Part shown: in pieces, positions 20,174 to 30,700 of the stretch
Position numbering within the stretch: position 1 is the first letter of the stretch
Layout: the number at the start of each line of letters is the position of its first letter
From: Pseudomonas segetis
Lineage (GTDB): Bacteria > Pseudomonadota > Gammaproteobacteria > Pseudomonadales > Pseudomonadaceae
Assembly: GCF_900188155.1 (NCBI RefSeq)
Contig: NZ_FZOG01000002.1
Coordinates: 387,845 to 451,844 of the forward strand
Direction: 5' to 3'
DNA: 64,000 nt
The notes under the pieces: generated by a model
What the model was told of the DNA's origin: nothing
Databases searched by the model: none
Seen by the model: the letters and a program-made list of their open reading frames with translations, nothing else
Program-made: the position numbers and the translations under genes

Positions 20174-21550
20174 ATGGAATTTATCAACACTTTGGTTAAC
20201 TCAATAAACGGACTTGTCTGGGGCCCACCGATGCTGGTGGCGATTCTCGGTACAGGCCTGTTCCTGATGCTGCGCCTGAAGTTCATGCCGCTGAGCAAGA
20301 TTGGCGCGGGCTTCAGCCTGATGTGGAAAGGTCGCAAGAAAGACGATGATGCCAGCGGCGAAATCAGCCCATTCCAGGCGTTGATGACCTGCCTGGCGGC
20401 AACCGTGGGCACCGGCAACATTGCCGGTGTGGCGACCGCTATCTTCCTTGGCGGGCCTGGCGCGCTATTCTGGATGTGGTGTACCGCGCTGGTCGGGATG
20501 GCGACCAAGTACTGCGAAGTGGTTCTGGCAGTTCATTACCGTGAGAAAGATGACCGCGGCGAGCATGTCGGCGGGCCCATGTATGCAATCAAGAATGGCC
20601 TGGGCCAGAAGTGGCTCTGGCTTGGCACTGCCTTCGCCATCTTCGGCGGCCTGGCTGGCTTTGGCATCGGCAACATGGTCCAGGTCAACAGCATGGCCCA
20701 TGCCCTTGAAAGCACCTTCAATGTTCCGCTGTGGGTAACTGGCGTCGTCAGCATGGTTGCCGTTGGCCTGGTTATCCTTGGCGGCATCAAGCGTATTGGC
20801 GTGGTCGCCGCAGCCTTGGTGCCCTTCATGTGCGTTGCCTACATCGTCGCCTCTATCGTGGTGCTGGTGGTGTTTGCCGACCAGATCCCCAATGCGTTCG
20901 GCATGATCTTCACCTATGCCTTCAGCCCTGCAGCCGCCACCGGTGGTTTTGCTGGCGCAGCAGTCATGGCAGCGATCCGCTTTGGTGTGGCGCGCGGTAT
21001 TTTCTCAAACGAAGCAGGTCTCGGTACGGCCGGTATCGCCCAGGCGGCCGGCACCACCAATAGTCCGGTACGCTCGGGCATGATCGGCATGCTCGGAACC
21101 TTTATCGACACCCTGGTGATCTGCACCATGACCGGCCTGGCCATCATCTGCTCAGGCGTCTGGACCAGCGGCGTCAGTGGCGCAGCCCTTTCAGCCTCGG
21201 CCTTCGAGTCGGCAATGCCCGGTTTCGGCGGCGCATTCCTGAGTATTGCGCTGGTGGTATTTGCCTTCACCACTATTCTTGGCTGGAGCTATTTTGGCGA
21301 AAAATGCTGGGAGTTCATGGTCGGCACCAAGGCGATCCTGCCGTTTCGCATTATCTGGGTACTGGCCGTGCCGTTTGGCGCTATTGCCCAGCTCGACTTT
21401 GCCTGGCTGCTGGCCGACACCCTCAACGGCTTGATGGCCCTGCCCAACCTGCTCTCGCTGCTGCTGTTGAGCCCGGTCGTGGTCAAGCTGACCCGCGATC
21501 ATTTCAACCCTGACATCGTCAAGCGCAGTGTTGAATCACTGCAACGCTAA
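20174..21550 (+). CDS. AGCS family sodium:alanine/glycine symporter
   Basis: A 458-residue inner-membrane protein with about 11 helices. The family signatures [20 protein letters not shown] and [10 protein letters not shown] are present, as are [32 protein letters not shown] and [13 protein letters not shown] proteins import alanine or glycine with sodium. Its place inside a glycine catabolic operon argues for glycine or serine as the natural substrate here. I chose ATG 20174 with AAGGTG upstream; the frame remains open to 20060, but that extension is not membrane-like. It is 195 bases after gcvP and 53 before glyA. Confidence 0.92.
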   Translation: MEFINTLVNSINGLVWGPPMLVAILGTGLFLMLRLKFMPLSKIGAGFSLMWKGRKKDDDASGEISPFQALMTCLAATVGTGNIAGVATAIFLGGPGALFWMWCTALVGMATKYCEVVLAVHYREKDDRGEHVGGPMYAIKNGLGQKWLWLGTAFAIFGGLAGFGIGNMVQVNSMAHALESTFNVPLWVTGVVSMVAVGLVILGGIKRIGVVAAALVPFMCVAYIVASIVVLVVFADQIPNAFGMIFTYAFSPAAATGGFAGAAVMAAIRFGVARGIFSNEAGLGTAGIAQAAGTTNSPVRSGMIGMLGTFIDTLVICTMTGLAIICSGVWTSGVSGAALSASAFESAMPGFGGAFLSIALVVFAFTTILGWSYFGEKCWEFMVGTKAILPFRIIWVLAVPFGAIAQLDFAWLLADTLNGLMALPNLLSLLLLSPVVVKLTRDHFNPDIVKRSVESLQR

Positions 21551-21558
21551 CTCAACAT

Positions 21559-21583
21559 GGCGCGAGCGATAACCGCTCGCGCC
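21559..21583. repeat. Intercistronic hairpin between the AGCS gene and glyA
   Basis: Perfect 10-bp arms GGCGCGAGCG and CGCTCGCGCC with a 5-nt loop (ATAAC), directly behind the symporter stop and just before the glyA ribosome site (AAGGACAG). No T run follows, so an RNA-stability or processing role is more likely than termination. Confidence 0.5.
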
Positions 21584-21603
21584 CGACTTTAAGGACAGCC
21601 GCA

Positions 21604-22857
21604 ATGTTCTACAAAAGCCTGACTTTGAACGAATACGATCCTGCCCTGGCCCGCGCCCTGCAAGCAGAAGACCGCCGCCAGGAAGACCACATCGAGCTGA
21701 TCGCCTCGGAAAACTACACCAGCCCAGCGGTGATGGAAGCCCAGGGCAGCGGCTTGACCAACAAGTACGCCGAAGGCTATCCGGGCAAGCGCTATTACGG
21801 CGGCTGCGAGCACGTTGATGTGGTCGAAAGCCTGGCCATCGAGCGCGCCAAGCAGCTGTTCGGTGCCGACTACGCCAACGTCCAGCCACACTCGGGTTCG
21901 TCCGCCAACTCCGCGGTCTACCTGGCGCTGCTGCAGGCTGGCGACACCATCCTCGGCATGAGCCTGGCCCATGGCGGCCACCTGACCCACGGCGCCCACG
22001 TCAGCTCATCCGGCAAGCTCTACAACGCTATCCAGTACGGCATCGACGAGCAAGGCCTGATTGACTACGCCGAAGTCGAGCGCCTGGCCCTTGAGCACAA
22101 GCCCAAGATGATAGTGGCGGGCTTCTCTGCCTATTCGCGCACCCTGGACTTCGCCCGTTTCCGCGAAATCGCCGACAAGGTTGGCGCTTACCTGTTCGTC
22201 GACATGGCCCACGTTGCCGGTCTGGTCGCCGCAGGCCTGTACCCCAACCCTCTGCCCTATGCTGACGTGGTCACCACCACCACGCACAAGACCCTGCGCG
22301 GCCCACGCGGCGGCCTGATTCTGGCCAAGGCCAACGAAGCGATCGAGAAGAAACTCAACTCGGCAGTTTTCCCCGGCAGCCAGGGCGGCCCGCTGATGCA
22401 CGTTATTGCCGGTAAAGCGGTGTGCTTCAAGGAAGCCATGGAGCCAAGCTTCAAGGCCTATCAACTGCAGGTCATCAACAACGCCCAGGCCATGGCCGAA
22501 GTCTTTGTCGGACGCGGCTATGAAGTGGTTTCCGGGGGCACCGATAACCATCTGTTCCTGCTGAGCCTGATCAAGCAAGGCCTGACCGGAAAGGCTGCCG
22601 ATGCAGCGTTGGGCGCGGCGCATATCACCGTGAACAAAAACGCAGTGCCAAACGACCCGCAGTCACCTTTCGTCACCTCGGGCATCCGCATTGGCACCCC
22701 GGCCGTGACCACCCGTGGCTTCAAGGAAGGTGAATGCCGTGAGCTGGCGGGCTGGATCTGCGACATTCTCGATGAACTGGACAACCCTGCAGTTATCGAA
22801 CGTGTACGTGGTCAGGTCAGCGAGTTCTGCAAGACCTTCCCGGTCTACGCTGAATAA
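21604..22857 (+). CDS. glyA: Serine hydroxymethyltransferase
   Basis: A 417-residue PLP enzyme of ordinary length. It has [20 protein letters not shown] and [15 protein letters not shown] near the start, and the PLP lysine K229 in [13 protein letters not shown]. It interconverts glycine plus 5,10-methylene-THF with serine. In this operon it uses the methylene-THF made by the GcvPHT complex to turn a second glycine into serine, which SdaA then deaminates. Probably a paralogue of a housekeeping glyA elsewhere. Confidence 0.97.
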   Translation: MFYKSLTLNEYDPALARALQAEDRRQEDHIELIASENYTSPAVMEAQGSGLTNKYAEGYPGKRYYGGCEHVDVVESLAIERAKQLFGADYANVQPHSGSSANSAVYLALLQAGDTILGMSLAHGGHLTHGAHVSSSGKLYNAIQYGIDEQGLIDYAEVERLALEHKPKMIVAGFSAYSRTLDFARFREIADKVGAYLFVDMAHVAGLVAAGLYPNPLPYADVVTTTTHKTLRGPRGGLILAKANEAIEKKLNSAVFPGSQGGPLMHVIAGKAVCFKEAMEPSFKAYQLQVINNAQAMAEVFVGRGYEVVSGGTDNHLFLLSLIKQGLTGKAADAALGAAHITVNKNAVPNDPQSPFVTSGIRIGTPAVTTRGFKEGECRELAGWICDILDELDNPAVIERVRGQVSEFCKTFPVYAE

Positions 22858-22955
22858 GCAAGGCTCGCCAGCCGCTCACAAGGCGACTGGCGCACCTGGC
22901 CTCACAAGCCATTATTGATGCGGCTCGCGCTACAGGCGCAGCCCCACGAGGTTAT

Positions 22956-24332
<1,377 letters not shown>

Positions 24333-24387
24333 TTGAGCGCTGCGTTCCGCACAGGAGCACAGTGAACAGAATACCAAGGAGACCTGC

Positions 24388-25512
24388 ATGACTACCGAAA
24401 CACTCGCAAAAACCCCACTGCACGCACTGCACCTTGAACTGGGCGCACGCATGGTGCCATTCGCAGGCTATGACATGCCGGTGCAGTATCCGCTCGGCGT
24501 CATGAAGGAACACTTGCAGACTCGCGACCAAGCTGGCTTGTTCGATGTCTCGCACATGGGCCAGTTGGTGCTGCGCGGCGCCAATGCAGCCAAGGCGCTG
24601 GAAACCCTGGTACCGGTCGACATAATCGACCTGCCAGTTGGCATGCAGCGCTATGCAATGTTCACCGATGAAAACGGCGGCATTCTCGACGACCTGATGG
24701 TCGCCAACCTCGGCGACGACACCCTGTTCCTGGTGGTCAACGCGGCCTGCAAGGACCAGGACCTGGCGCACATGCGCAAGCACATTGGCGAGCAGTGCGA
24801 GATCGAGAGCCTGTTTGAAACGCGGGCCCTGCTGGCCCTGCAAGGCCCTAAAGCCGTTGATGTACTCAGCCGCCTCGCACCAGAAGTGGCGAAGATGACC
24901 TTTATGCAATTCGCCCAGGTTCGCCTGCTCGGTGTTGATTGCTACGTGAGCCGTTCGGGCTATACCGGCGAAGACGGCTACGAAATTTCAGTGCCTAACG
25001 AAAGCGCTGAAACCCTGGCCCGCAGCCTGCTGGCCGAGCCAGAAGTCGAAGCCATTGGCCTTGGTGCCCGTGACTCACTTCGCCTGGAAGCTGGCCTATG
25101 CCTGTATGGCCATGACATGAGCACCAGCACCACGCCAATCGAGGCCAGCCTGCTCTGGGCCATGTCCAAGCCACGTCGCGCCGATGGTGCCCGTGCTGGC
25201 GGCTTCCCCGGCGCAGAGCAGATCTTCGCCCAACAACAAGCCGGCGTTGCCAGCAAGCGCGTGGGCCTGTTGCCGCAAGAGCGCGTACCAGTACGCGAGG
25301 GGGCTGAAATCGTCGATGCCGATGGCAACATCATAGGCGCAGTCACCAGCGGCGGTTTCGGCCCTACTCTGGGCGCGCCGGTTGCCATGGGCTACGTTCA
25401 GGCGAGTCATGTGCCGGTTGGCAGTGATGTCTGGGCAATAGTGCGGGGCAAGCGTGTGCCGATGAAAGTGGCCAAGACACCTTTCGTTGAGCAGCGCTAC
25501 TACCGCGGCTGA
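24388..25512 (+). CDS. gcvT: Glycine cleavage system T protein (aminomethyltransferase)
   Basis: A 374-residue folate-binding protein with [20 protein letters not shown] at the start, [10 protein letters not shown], a [10 protein letters not shown] segment and [16 protein letters not shown], all standard for GcvT. It releases ammonia from the aminomethyl-lipoyl group and transfers the carbon to THF. AAGGAG lies ahead of the ATG. Last gene of the operon; a hairpin follows. Confidence 0.96.
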   Translation: MTTETLAKTPLHALHLELGARMVPFAGYDMPVQYPLGVMKEHLQTRDQAGLFDVSHMGQLVLRGANAAKALETLVPVDIIDLPVGMQRYAMFTDENGGILDDLMVANLGDDTLFLVVNAACKDQDLAHMRKHIGEQCEIESLFETRALLALQGPKAVDVLSRLAPEVAKMTFMQFAQVRLLGVDCYVSRSGYTGEDGYEISVPNESAETLARSLLAEPEVEAIGLGARDSLRLEAGLCLYGHDMSTSTTPIEASLLWAMSKPRRADGARAGGFPGAEQIFAQQQAGVASKRVGLLPQERVPVREGAEIVDADGNIIGAVTSGGFGPTLGAPVAMGYVQASHVPVGSDVWAIVRGKRVPMKVAKTPFVEQRYYRG

Positions 25513-25522
25513 TCAGCTGGCA

Positions 25523-25557
25523 GCAATGGCGGACAAGCAAGCCTTGTCTGCCATTGT
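25523..25557 (+). terminator. Hairpin terminator-like element after gcvT
   Basis: Arms CAATGGCGGACAAG (25524-25537) and CTTGTCTGCCATTG (25543-25556) pair with a single G-T wobble around CAAGC; GTGTTTCC-type bases follow. It is 10 bases after the operon's last stop. Confidence 0.55.
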
Positions 25558-25633
25558 GTGTTTCCTAGGATGCGGCAACGCGAAGCTTGCCCACCAGAGT
25601 CCAGTTATTTGCGATAGACCTTAACTTGCGATA

Positions 25634-25666
25634 AATGGCGGACAGAAAAGCGCTGTCCGCCCTACA
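25634..25666 (-). repeat. REP-like hairpin, also terminator candidate for dsbG
   Basis: GGCGGACAG and CTGTCCGCC form perfect 9-bp arms around AAAAGCG; on the minus strand the element is preceded by GTAGG. The layout GTAGG plus a GC-rich stem with a short loop resembles Pseudomonas REP sequences. It shares the word ATGGCGGACA with the hairpin 100 bases upstream. It lies just behind the dsbG stop. Confidence 0.45.
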
Positions 25667-25669
25667 TCC

Positions 25670-26440
25670 CTACTCACCCATGATCGCTTTCAAGGCATCT
25701 GGACGCGGCGCACCTTGTTGCTGCTGCAGGCGCCAGTCTTTATCCAGATAGAAAATCGCCGGGGTCGCCTGGCCACCCAGCTCGTTCATCAGCTCAAGAT
25801 TGCTATCAAGCTGCTTCTGGATGTGTGGCGGAATGGTTTTTAGCGGCGCCAGCGTACTGGATTGCCCAGCAGACTCATGCTCGTTAAGCGCTTGCTCTGG
25901 CGATTTGGCCGCAAGAATGGTGGCCGCCTTGGCCTCGCTGTCCTCGCGAATGATACCCACCATGATATGGCGCAACTGCACCTTGCCTGCCTCGACCCAG
26001 GGCCGCGACTGCTTCCAGAACAGGGTGCAGTACGGGCAGTTGGGGTCGCTGAATACGTACACGACACGCGGTGCATCGTCCTTACCATCGCCAACCCAGT
26101 GGCTTTTCTCCATTCGCGCCCACATTTGCTTGGCCATCGGCTGGTAGACCAGTTGCTCCAGCGGCGCTTCGCTGAGATCGGCACCCTGCTCGTCGAGCAA
26201 TGTACCGAGCAGCACGTGCTTGCCGTCCGGCATCAGGTACAGCGCCATGCCTTGGCCATTGTATTTGGCGGCAAACCCCTGCATGCCACCCGGGGCATCG
26301 AAACGGCCGACAATTTCAGCGCCGCGCGCCTCGACGGCCTTGATTGGCGCAGGCCATTGCTCGGCATGCAGGCTCGTCGCAGCAGCGCTCAACAGCGCCA
26401 GCGTCAACCAGCGAGAAGGCTCAAGTATCAACTTGGTCAT
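25670..26440 (-). CDS. dsbG: Thiol:disulfide interchange protein DsbG
   Basis: A 256-residue periplasmic protein with a signal peptide (cleaved near SLHA). An N-terminal dimerisation segment precedes a thioredoxin fold with VYVFSDPNCPYCTLFW, the CPYC active site, and the cis-proline region GGQATPAIFY. DsbG keeps single cysteines reduced or corrects disulfides and needs reduction by a DsbD-type membrane protein. The start overlaps the stop of the TlpA-like gene (ATGA), so the two are made together. DsbC is the close alternative, but the length and Thr-Pro segment favour DsbG. Confidence 0.88.
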   Translation of the reverse strand: MTKLILEPSRWLTLALLSAAATSLHAEQWPAPIKAVEARGAEIVGRFDAPGGMQGFAAKYNGQGMALYLMPDGKHVLLGTLLDEQGADLSEAPLEQLVYQPMAKQMWARMEKSHWVGDGKDDAPRVVYVFSDPNCPYCTLFWKQSRPWVEAGKVQLRHIMVGIIREDSEAKAATILAAKSPEQALNEHESAGQSSTLAPLKTIPPHIQKQLDSNLELMNELGGQATPAIFYLDKDWRLQQQQGAPRPDALKAIMGE

Positions 26441-27252
26441 TGTTTATCATCCTTTTTAAACAGGTCTAATACCTGCAGCAGACTGGCTTCAGACAACTCA
26501 CCCAAGTGGCTGCCAAGCTGTCGCCCCTGGGCGTCGTAGAACACGGTGGTGGGTAATGCACGCGAGCCAAGCATTGGCCCCAGGCGCGCATGGCTATCAA
26601 GCAGTACATTATCCATATTGAGTTGGCCGGCATTGAGAAACCGCTTGATTTCATCCTCGGTCTCGCCCTGGTTGACGAACAGGAAAGTTACATCGGCATG
26701 ACGTTCCTGCGCTGCGGCCAATACGGGCATCTCACGTCGGCACGGCGGACACCAGGTTGCCCAGAGATTGACCACCAACGGCTTGCCAACATAGTCGCTC
26801 AGCTCAACCGCCTTGCCATCCTGCGTGGTCAATGCAACATCCGGCAAACGGGTGCCCTGCTCCAGCGCGCGCATAACTGCCGAGCCCGATCCCCAGGCCA
26901 ATAACCCGGCCACCAATGCCATCGCCAACGGACGGCGCATCGGCGGTTGCCTGACCAACCAGTACAGCCCCAGTAACAGCGCCAGCAGGATGCCAGGCCA
27001 GGCAATAAAGCCACCATCGCGCAGATCGATCACTTGCCACGGGTCACTCTTGAACTGTTCGAAGTAACGCACGACGAATGCGCAACGGGCACCGAGCACC
27101 CCGGCCAAGAACATCAGGAACAGGCGGTTTTCGGGATTGCTCCCGGCATTGCGCCCAACCCACCAGCCAACCAGCGTAGCCACCAACAAACTGCCTAATA
27201 ACAACAAATGAGCGACCGACATGGTCAAGGGGCCAAGGTTAACGCTGAGCAT
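26437..27252 (-). CDS. TlpA-like membrane-anchored thioredoxin with N-terminal multi-helix domain
   Basis: A 271-residue protein in two parts. Residues 1-120 hold about four hydrophobic helices with GVLGARCAFVVRYFEQF, which resembles the first part of prolipoprotein diacylglyceryl transferase (Lgt). Residues 135-271 form a TlpA/ResA-type thioredoxin with NLWATWCPPCRREMPVL (CPPC) and the cis-proline RALPTTVFYD. The thioredoxin part should face the periplasm and probably reduces DsbG, whose gene overlaps it. In other pseudomonads this pair lies next to a second dsbD; none is seen here. The Lgt resemblance is weak and no Lgt activity is implied. Confidence 0.78.
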   Translation of the reverse strand: MLSVNLGPLTMSVAHLLLLGSLLVATLVGWWVGRNAGSNPENRLFLMFLAGVLGARCAFVVRYFEQFKSDPWQVIDLRDGGFIAWPGILLALLLGLYWLVRQPPMRRPLAMALVAGLLAWGSGSAVMRALEQGTRLPDVALTTQDGKAVELSDYVGKPLVVNLWATWCPPCRREMPVLAAAQERHADVTFLFVNQGETEDEIKRFLNAGQLNMDNVLLDSHARLGPMLGSRALPTTVFYDAQGRQLGSHLGELSEASLLQVLDLFKKDDKQ

Positions 27253-27397
27253 TCACTGTCCTTGAGAACGGTTACACCTGAACATCATTATCCAGGCAGA
27301 CAACTGCGACCTATAGATTCAATCAAGGGTTCAGTAAAACCAACGCCTCAAGCGTTACAAACCATGTTCAGAGCCCTGCCCCCGCCTGGCCGACTGC

Positions 27398-28528
27398 TCA
27401 GCGCAATTGCTCGACCATATCGGCGATGACGCCAAGTACATCCTTGCCCAATTGCGCCGAACGCTGCCCGTTCCAGCCCGTGCGTGGGCACGGCGTGTCA
27501 TTGTGATCCTTGAATGGCATCTCGATGGTGAACGCCAGGCAGTCGAACTCCATACCAACCGAGTTGCACGCCAAGGTGGTATTGGCTTTGCCAGGCGCAC
27601 TGCGCGGATAACCAAAGCGTGTCTGGAACTCAGCACCACTGGCAACCAGTCGGCTGCGGAACTCGTTGTCGAGCGCCTCCAGGCGCGCGTCAAAACCCGG
27701 GTTGCCCTCGCAACCGGCCGCAAACACATGGGGAATTTCTTCATCGCCATGAATGTCCAGAAACATGTCGACGCCGACCTTGCGCATCTGCTGCTGGACG
27801 AAGTACACCTCAGGACTCTGTTCCGGACTTGCCGATTGCCAAGCCCGGTTAAGGTCCTGACCGGCGGCATTGGTGCGCAGGTGCCCACGAAAGGCGCCGT
27901 CTGGATTCATGTTCGGCACCAGGTACAGATCAGCTTGCTCAAGCAAGTGGTTGAGCTGTGCGTCATCACGATTTTTAAGTCGCTCGATCACACCTTCCAT
28001 GTACCACTCGGCCATGTGTTCGCCTGGATGCTGCTGAGCGATGATCCAGACCTTGCGTTGCGCCTTGGGGTTGCGGCTGACTTTCAGCAACTGGATATCA
28101 CGCCCTTCAATACTCTTGCCGGTGGCGAAAAGCTGCGCGCCGGCATCGGCAATCGCGCTGGCAATCAACTGGTCATGACGAGCGCGACTATAGGGTTCGA
28201 AATAGGCAAACCAGATCTGCGTCTGGTGCGGTGCCAACTCAAAATCCAGCGCCCCATCCTGAAAGCGACTTGGCACCCTGAACCACTTTTTCTGGTCATA
28301 TGAGGCAGCGGTGTCGTACCCGCTCCAGGCGTGACTGTACGCAGAATTGTGGGCATTGGTCAGGCTGAAGCCAATCGGGCGACCCGGCGTCAGGCCATCC
28401 ACCTTGAAGTGAAACCACTGGAAATGATGGCTGCGCAGATCAGGTCGTATCGCCAGCAGGACCCGTTGAGGATTACTGTCATCAATGACCTCAATATTGC
28501 CACTGTCGAAATCACAACTGATCTGCAT
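27398..28528 (-). CDS. M14 zinc carboxypeptidase, cytosolic carboxypeptidase-like (M14D)
   Basis: A 376-residue protein without signal peptide. Residues 1-120 form a beta-rich N-domain as in cytosolic carboxypeptidases (FHFKVDGLTPGRPIGFSLTN). The M14 domain has the zinc motif HPGE in QQHPGEHMAEW, NMNPDGAFRGHLRTNAAG, LDIHGDEE with the third zinc histidine, and the catalytic glutamate in FTIEMPFKDH. A structurally studied relative exists in P. aeruginosa. The family trims C-terminal residues; the bacterial substrate is unknown. ATG 28528 has GAGGTGG upstream, so I prefer it to the longer frame. Confidence 0.85.
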   Translation of the reverse strand: MQISCDFDSGNIEVIDDSNPQRVLLAIRPDLRSHHFQWFHFKVDGLTPGRPIGFSLTNAHNSAYSHAWSGYDTAASYDQKKWFRVPSRFQDGALDFELAPHQTQIWFAYFEPYSRARHDQLIASAIADAGAQLFATGKSIEGRDIQLLKVSRNPKAQRKVWIIAQQHPGEHMAEWYMEGVIERLKNRDDAQLNHLLEQADLYLVPNMNPDGAFRGHLRTNAAGQDLNRAWQSASPEQSPEVYFVQQQMRKVGVDMFLDIHGDEEIPHVFAAGCEGNPGFDARLEALDNEFRSRLVASGAEFQTRFGYPRSAPGKANTTLACNSVGMEFDCLAFTIEMPFKDHNDTPCPRTGWNGQRSAQLGKDVLGVIADMVEQLR

Positions 28529-28644
28529 ACCCACCTCGAAAACATTAAATTCAGAAAACCATCTAAAGCATCGCAGCTCCAGCCCCAGTTGCAAACGCCA
28601 AACACGACAAAATAATTGCGATTAATGGGGCCGCGCAGGCCAGC

Positions 28645-29214
28645 CTACCTGAAGACCCAAAGCACGCGCGTCATTTGCTGGCTGAGGTTCGCATAGCGAA
28701 ACTGGCTGTGTGGCGGCAACTGAAAACCATCGTTGGCGCGCAAGGTCACCGGACTGGCCTGCTCATCGCCAGCATCCCCAATCCAGATGGTCAGTTCGCC
28801 CTCGAGCACAAACCCGCCTTGCTCGGAGCTGTCATCCAAATGCCCTTCACCACTGGTGGCGCCAGGCGCCAGATGACTTTCCAGCATAGAGAAACCGGCC
28901 GACATGCTTGGTGAAACGAGCACGTCGGTAATCCCGCCAGCGTAATACAGGGTCCGGCGTTCATCGGGACGGGTCACCCAAGCCACCTCACGGGGTTTGC
29001 TGAGGTTATAGAAATAACTGGTAGAGACGCCCAACGCCTCCGAGATAGCGGTCAGGTCAGCTACCGTAGGCTTTGAAATCGCCCGTTCAACCTGCGACAG
29101 AAAGCCCACTGAACGCCCCACCTGTCCAGCCAGGGCCTCGAGGCTGACCTTTTTGTGCTTGCGCAGGTCACGAATCAGTATCGCCAGTCCTTCGACTTCG
29201 TCTTGCATATCCAT
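28645..29214 (-). CDS. XRE-cupin transcriptional regulator
   Basis: A 189-residue regulator. Residues 10-65 are an XRE helix-turn-helix (KVSLEALAGQVGRSVGFLSQ followed by VERAISKPTVADL). Residues 110-185 are a cupin with GEGHLDDSSEQGGFVLEGEL and PPHSQFRYAN. Proteins of this design (PuuR, PauR type) repress polyamine or amino acid breakdown genes and respond to the small molecule held by the cupin. It lies 23 bases downstream of the FAD oxidase gene in the same unit, fitting local feedback control of amine oxidation. Confidence 0.87.
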   Translation of the reverse strand: MDMQDEVEGLAILIRDLRKHKKVSLEALAGQVGRSVGFLSQVERAISKPTVADLTAISEALGVSTSYFYNLSKPREVAWVTRPDERRTLYYAGGITDVLVSPSMSAGFSMLESHLAPGATSGEGHLDDSSEQGGFVLEGELTIWIGDAGDEQASPVTLRANDGFQLPPHSQFRYANLSQQMTRVLWVFR

Positions 29215-29237
29215 ATCGAATCCTCAAACAGCATGAA

Positions 29238-30527
29238 CTAAAGCGCATCGCGCAGGCGGTACCAGGCCTTGCCCAGGGCCTCGATGGGCGCTGCAAGACG
29301 GGAACCACCGGGGAAAGCCGGGTTGTGCATCCCTTGGTAGAGAGCCAGCAACTCGCTATCGCCAAGAATCGCATCGCTCACCGCCCGAGCTCCGGCCAGG
29401 GTGGGTAAAACGCCATGGCCGGAAAACCCTTGCAACCAGTAACGCAGGCCTTCGCAACCAATATCCGGAGTGCGCTTCATGGTGCAGTCGATATGACCGC
29501 CCCACCCATAGTCCAGCGCAACTCCGCGCAGTTGAGGAAATACCCGTTCGAGATAAGGCCGGGTTGCGGCCGCAACGTCCTTGGGAATTCCACCTAGGTA
29601 AGTGCAGCCACCGCCGAACAACAGGCGGTTATCGGGGGTCAAGCGGAAGTAGTCCGGGACGAACTGGTTATCGATGACACAACTGTTTTTCGGCAGCAAC
29701 GATTGGGCTAGTTCCGCCTCCAACGGCTCGGTTGCAACTTGATAGGAGCCCACGGGCAATATGCGCCGGCTCAATGTCGGTTCCAGACGATCAATATAAG
29801 CATTGCAGGCCAGGACCAGCACATCAGCACGCACCTCACCGTTGGCTGTTCGCGCGCGGTAACCTTCAGCCGTCTGCCGGTAATCCAATACCTGACTCTG
29901 TTCGAAAATCTGCCCGCCCAGTTGCTCAATTGCAGTAGCTAGGCCCTGGGCGAGTTTCAGCGGATTGATGTGCGCTCCCTGCGGGTCATAGAGCGCCGCC
30001 TGATAACGATCACTGCCTATCCAGTCGCGCAATTCATCCCCGGCAATAAAGCGCACGCCCGGGCTGTTCCATTTTTCATGCGCTTCGCGTTCGGCGTCCT
30101 GCAACTGGGTCACTCGCCGCGCCAATACCGCAGTGTAGAGGCTGCCCGGACGGTAATCGATATCAAAACCATAACGCCTGGGCAACTCACGTATTTCATC
30201 TGCGGCCCATTGCATGCTGCGCCACAATTGTTGCGCACCACTCAAACCCAGCGCCGCTTCGAACGGCGGCATATCGCATGACCAACCGAGCAGCGCCTGG
30301 CCGCCATTACGCCCCGATGCCGCCCATGCCAACCGACTGGCTTCGAGAACCACCACGCGCTTGCCTGCCTGTAACAATCGCAACGCACAATGCAGCCCGC
30401 TAAAGCCACCACCAATGATCAGCACCTCGGTACTCAGCGACGCCTCAAGGGTATCGCGCAAACGCAAAGGTTCTGGATAGGTTGCGGCATAATAACTCTG
30501 AACGTGCTGGGCGGACTGTTTGAACAT
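29238..30527 (-). CDS. FAD-dependent amine/amino acid oxidoreductase, PuuB-like
   Basis: A 429-residue DAO-family flavoprotein. The Rossmann motif VLIIGGGFSGLHCALRL (about 34-50) is followed by ASGRNGGQALLGWS, which is typical of gamma-glutamylputrescine oxidase and related amine oxidases, and a C-terminal YWLQGFSGHGVLPTL flavin-binding segment. It probably oxidises a secondary or gamma-glutamylated amine with oxygen. No puuA glutamine-synthetase-like gene or aldehyde dehydrogenase is nearby, so the full Puu pathway is not shown. The XRE-cupin regulator is co-transcribed. Confidence 0.85.
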   Translation of the reverse strand: MFKQSAQHVQSYYAATYPEPLRLRDTLEASLSTEVLIIGGGFSGLHCALRLLQAGKRVVVLEASRLAWAASGRNGGQALLGWSCDMPPFEAALGLSGAQQLWRSMQWAADEIRELPRRYGFDIDYRPGSLYTAVLARRVTQLQDAEREAHEKWNSPGVRFIAGDELRDWIGSDRYQAALYDPQGAHINPLKLAQGLATAIEQLGGQIFEQSQVLDYRQTAEGYRARTANGEVRADVLVLACNAYIDRLEPTLSRRILPVGSYQVATEPLEAELAQSLLPKNSCVIDNQFVPDYFRLTPDNRLLFGGGCTYLGGIPKDVAAATRPYLERVFPQLRGVALDYGWGGHIDCTMKRTPDIGCEGLRYWLQGFSGHGVLPTLAGARAVSDAILGDSELLALYQGMHNPAFPGGSRLAAPIEALGKAWYRLRDAL

Positions 30528-30564
30528 GGCTGCCTCATGAAATATTCAACTCTTAATTTCATGA

Positions 30565-30583
30565 AAATTTACTATATAAATTT
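30565..30583. promoter_or_regulatory. Perfect inverted repeat upstream of the FAD oxidase gene, candidate XRE-cupin operator
   Basis: AAATTTA, five bases (CTATA), TAAATTT, centred about 47 bases ahead of the oxidase start. A second small palindrome TTTCATGAAA lies next to it at 30557, and TCATGAAA recurs at 30535. The AT-rich symmetric site in the promoter of the gene co-transcribed with an XRE-cupin regulator suggests autoregulation. Confidence 0.5.
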
Positions 30584-30700
30584 CAATCCACCAAGAAATC
30601 CATGGCTTTGCCAACTTATTCCCGTCACTGTTGTCTTTGTTGAGGCTTCTTTAGTCATGCCGCCTTATGCACCATGCTCTCGTCAAATCAGGAATCAACC

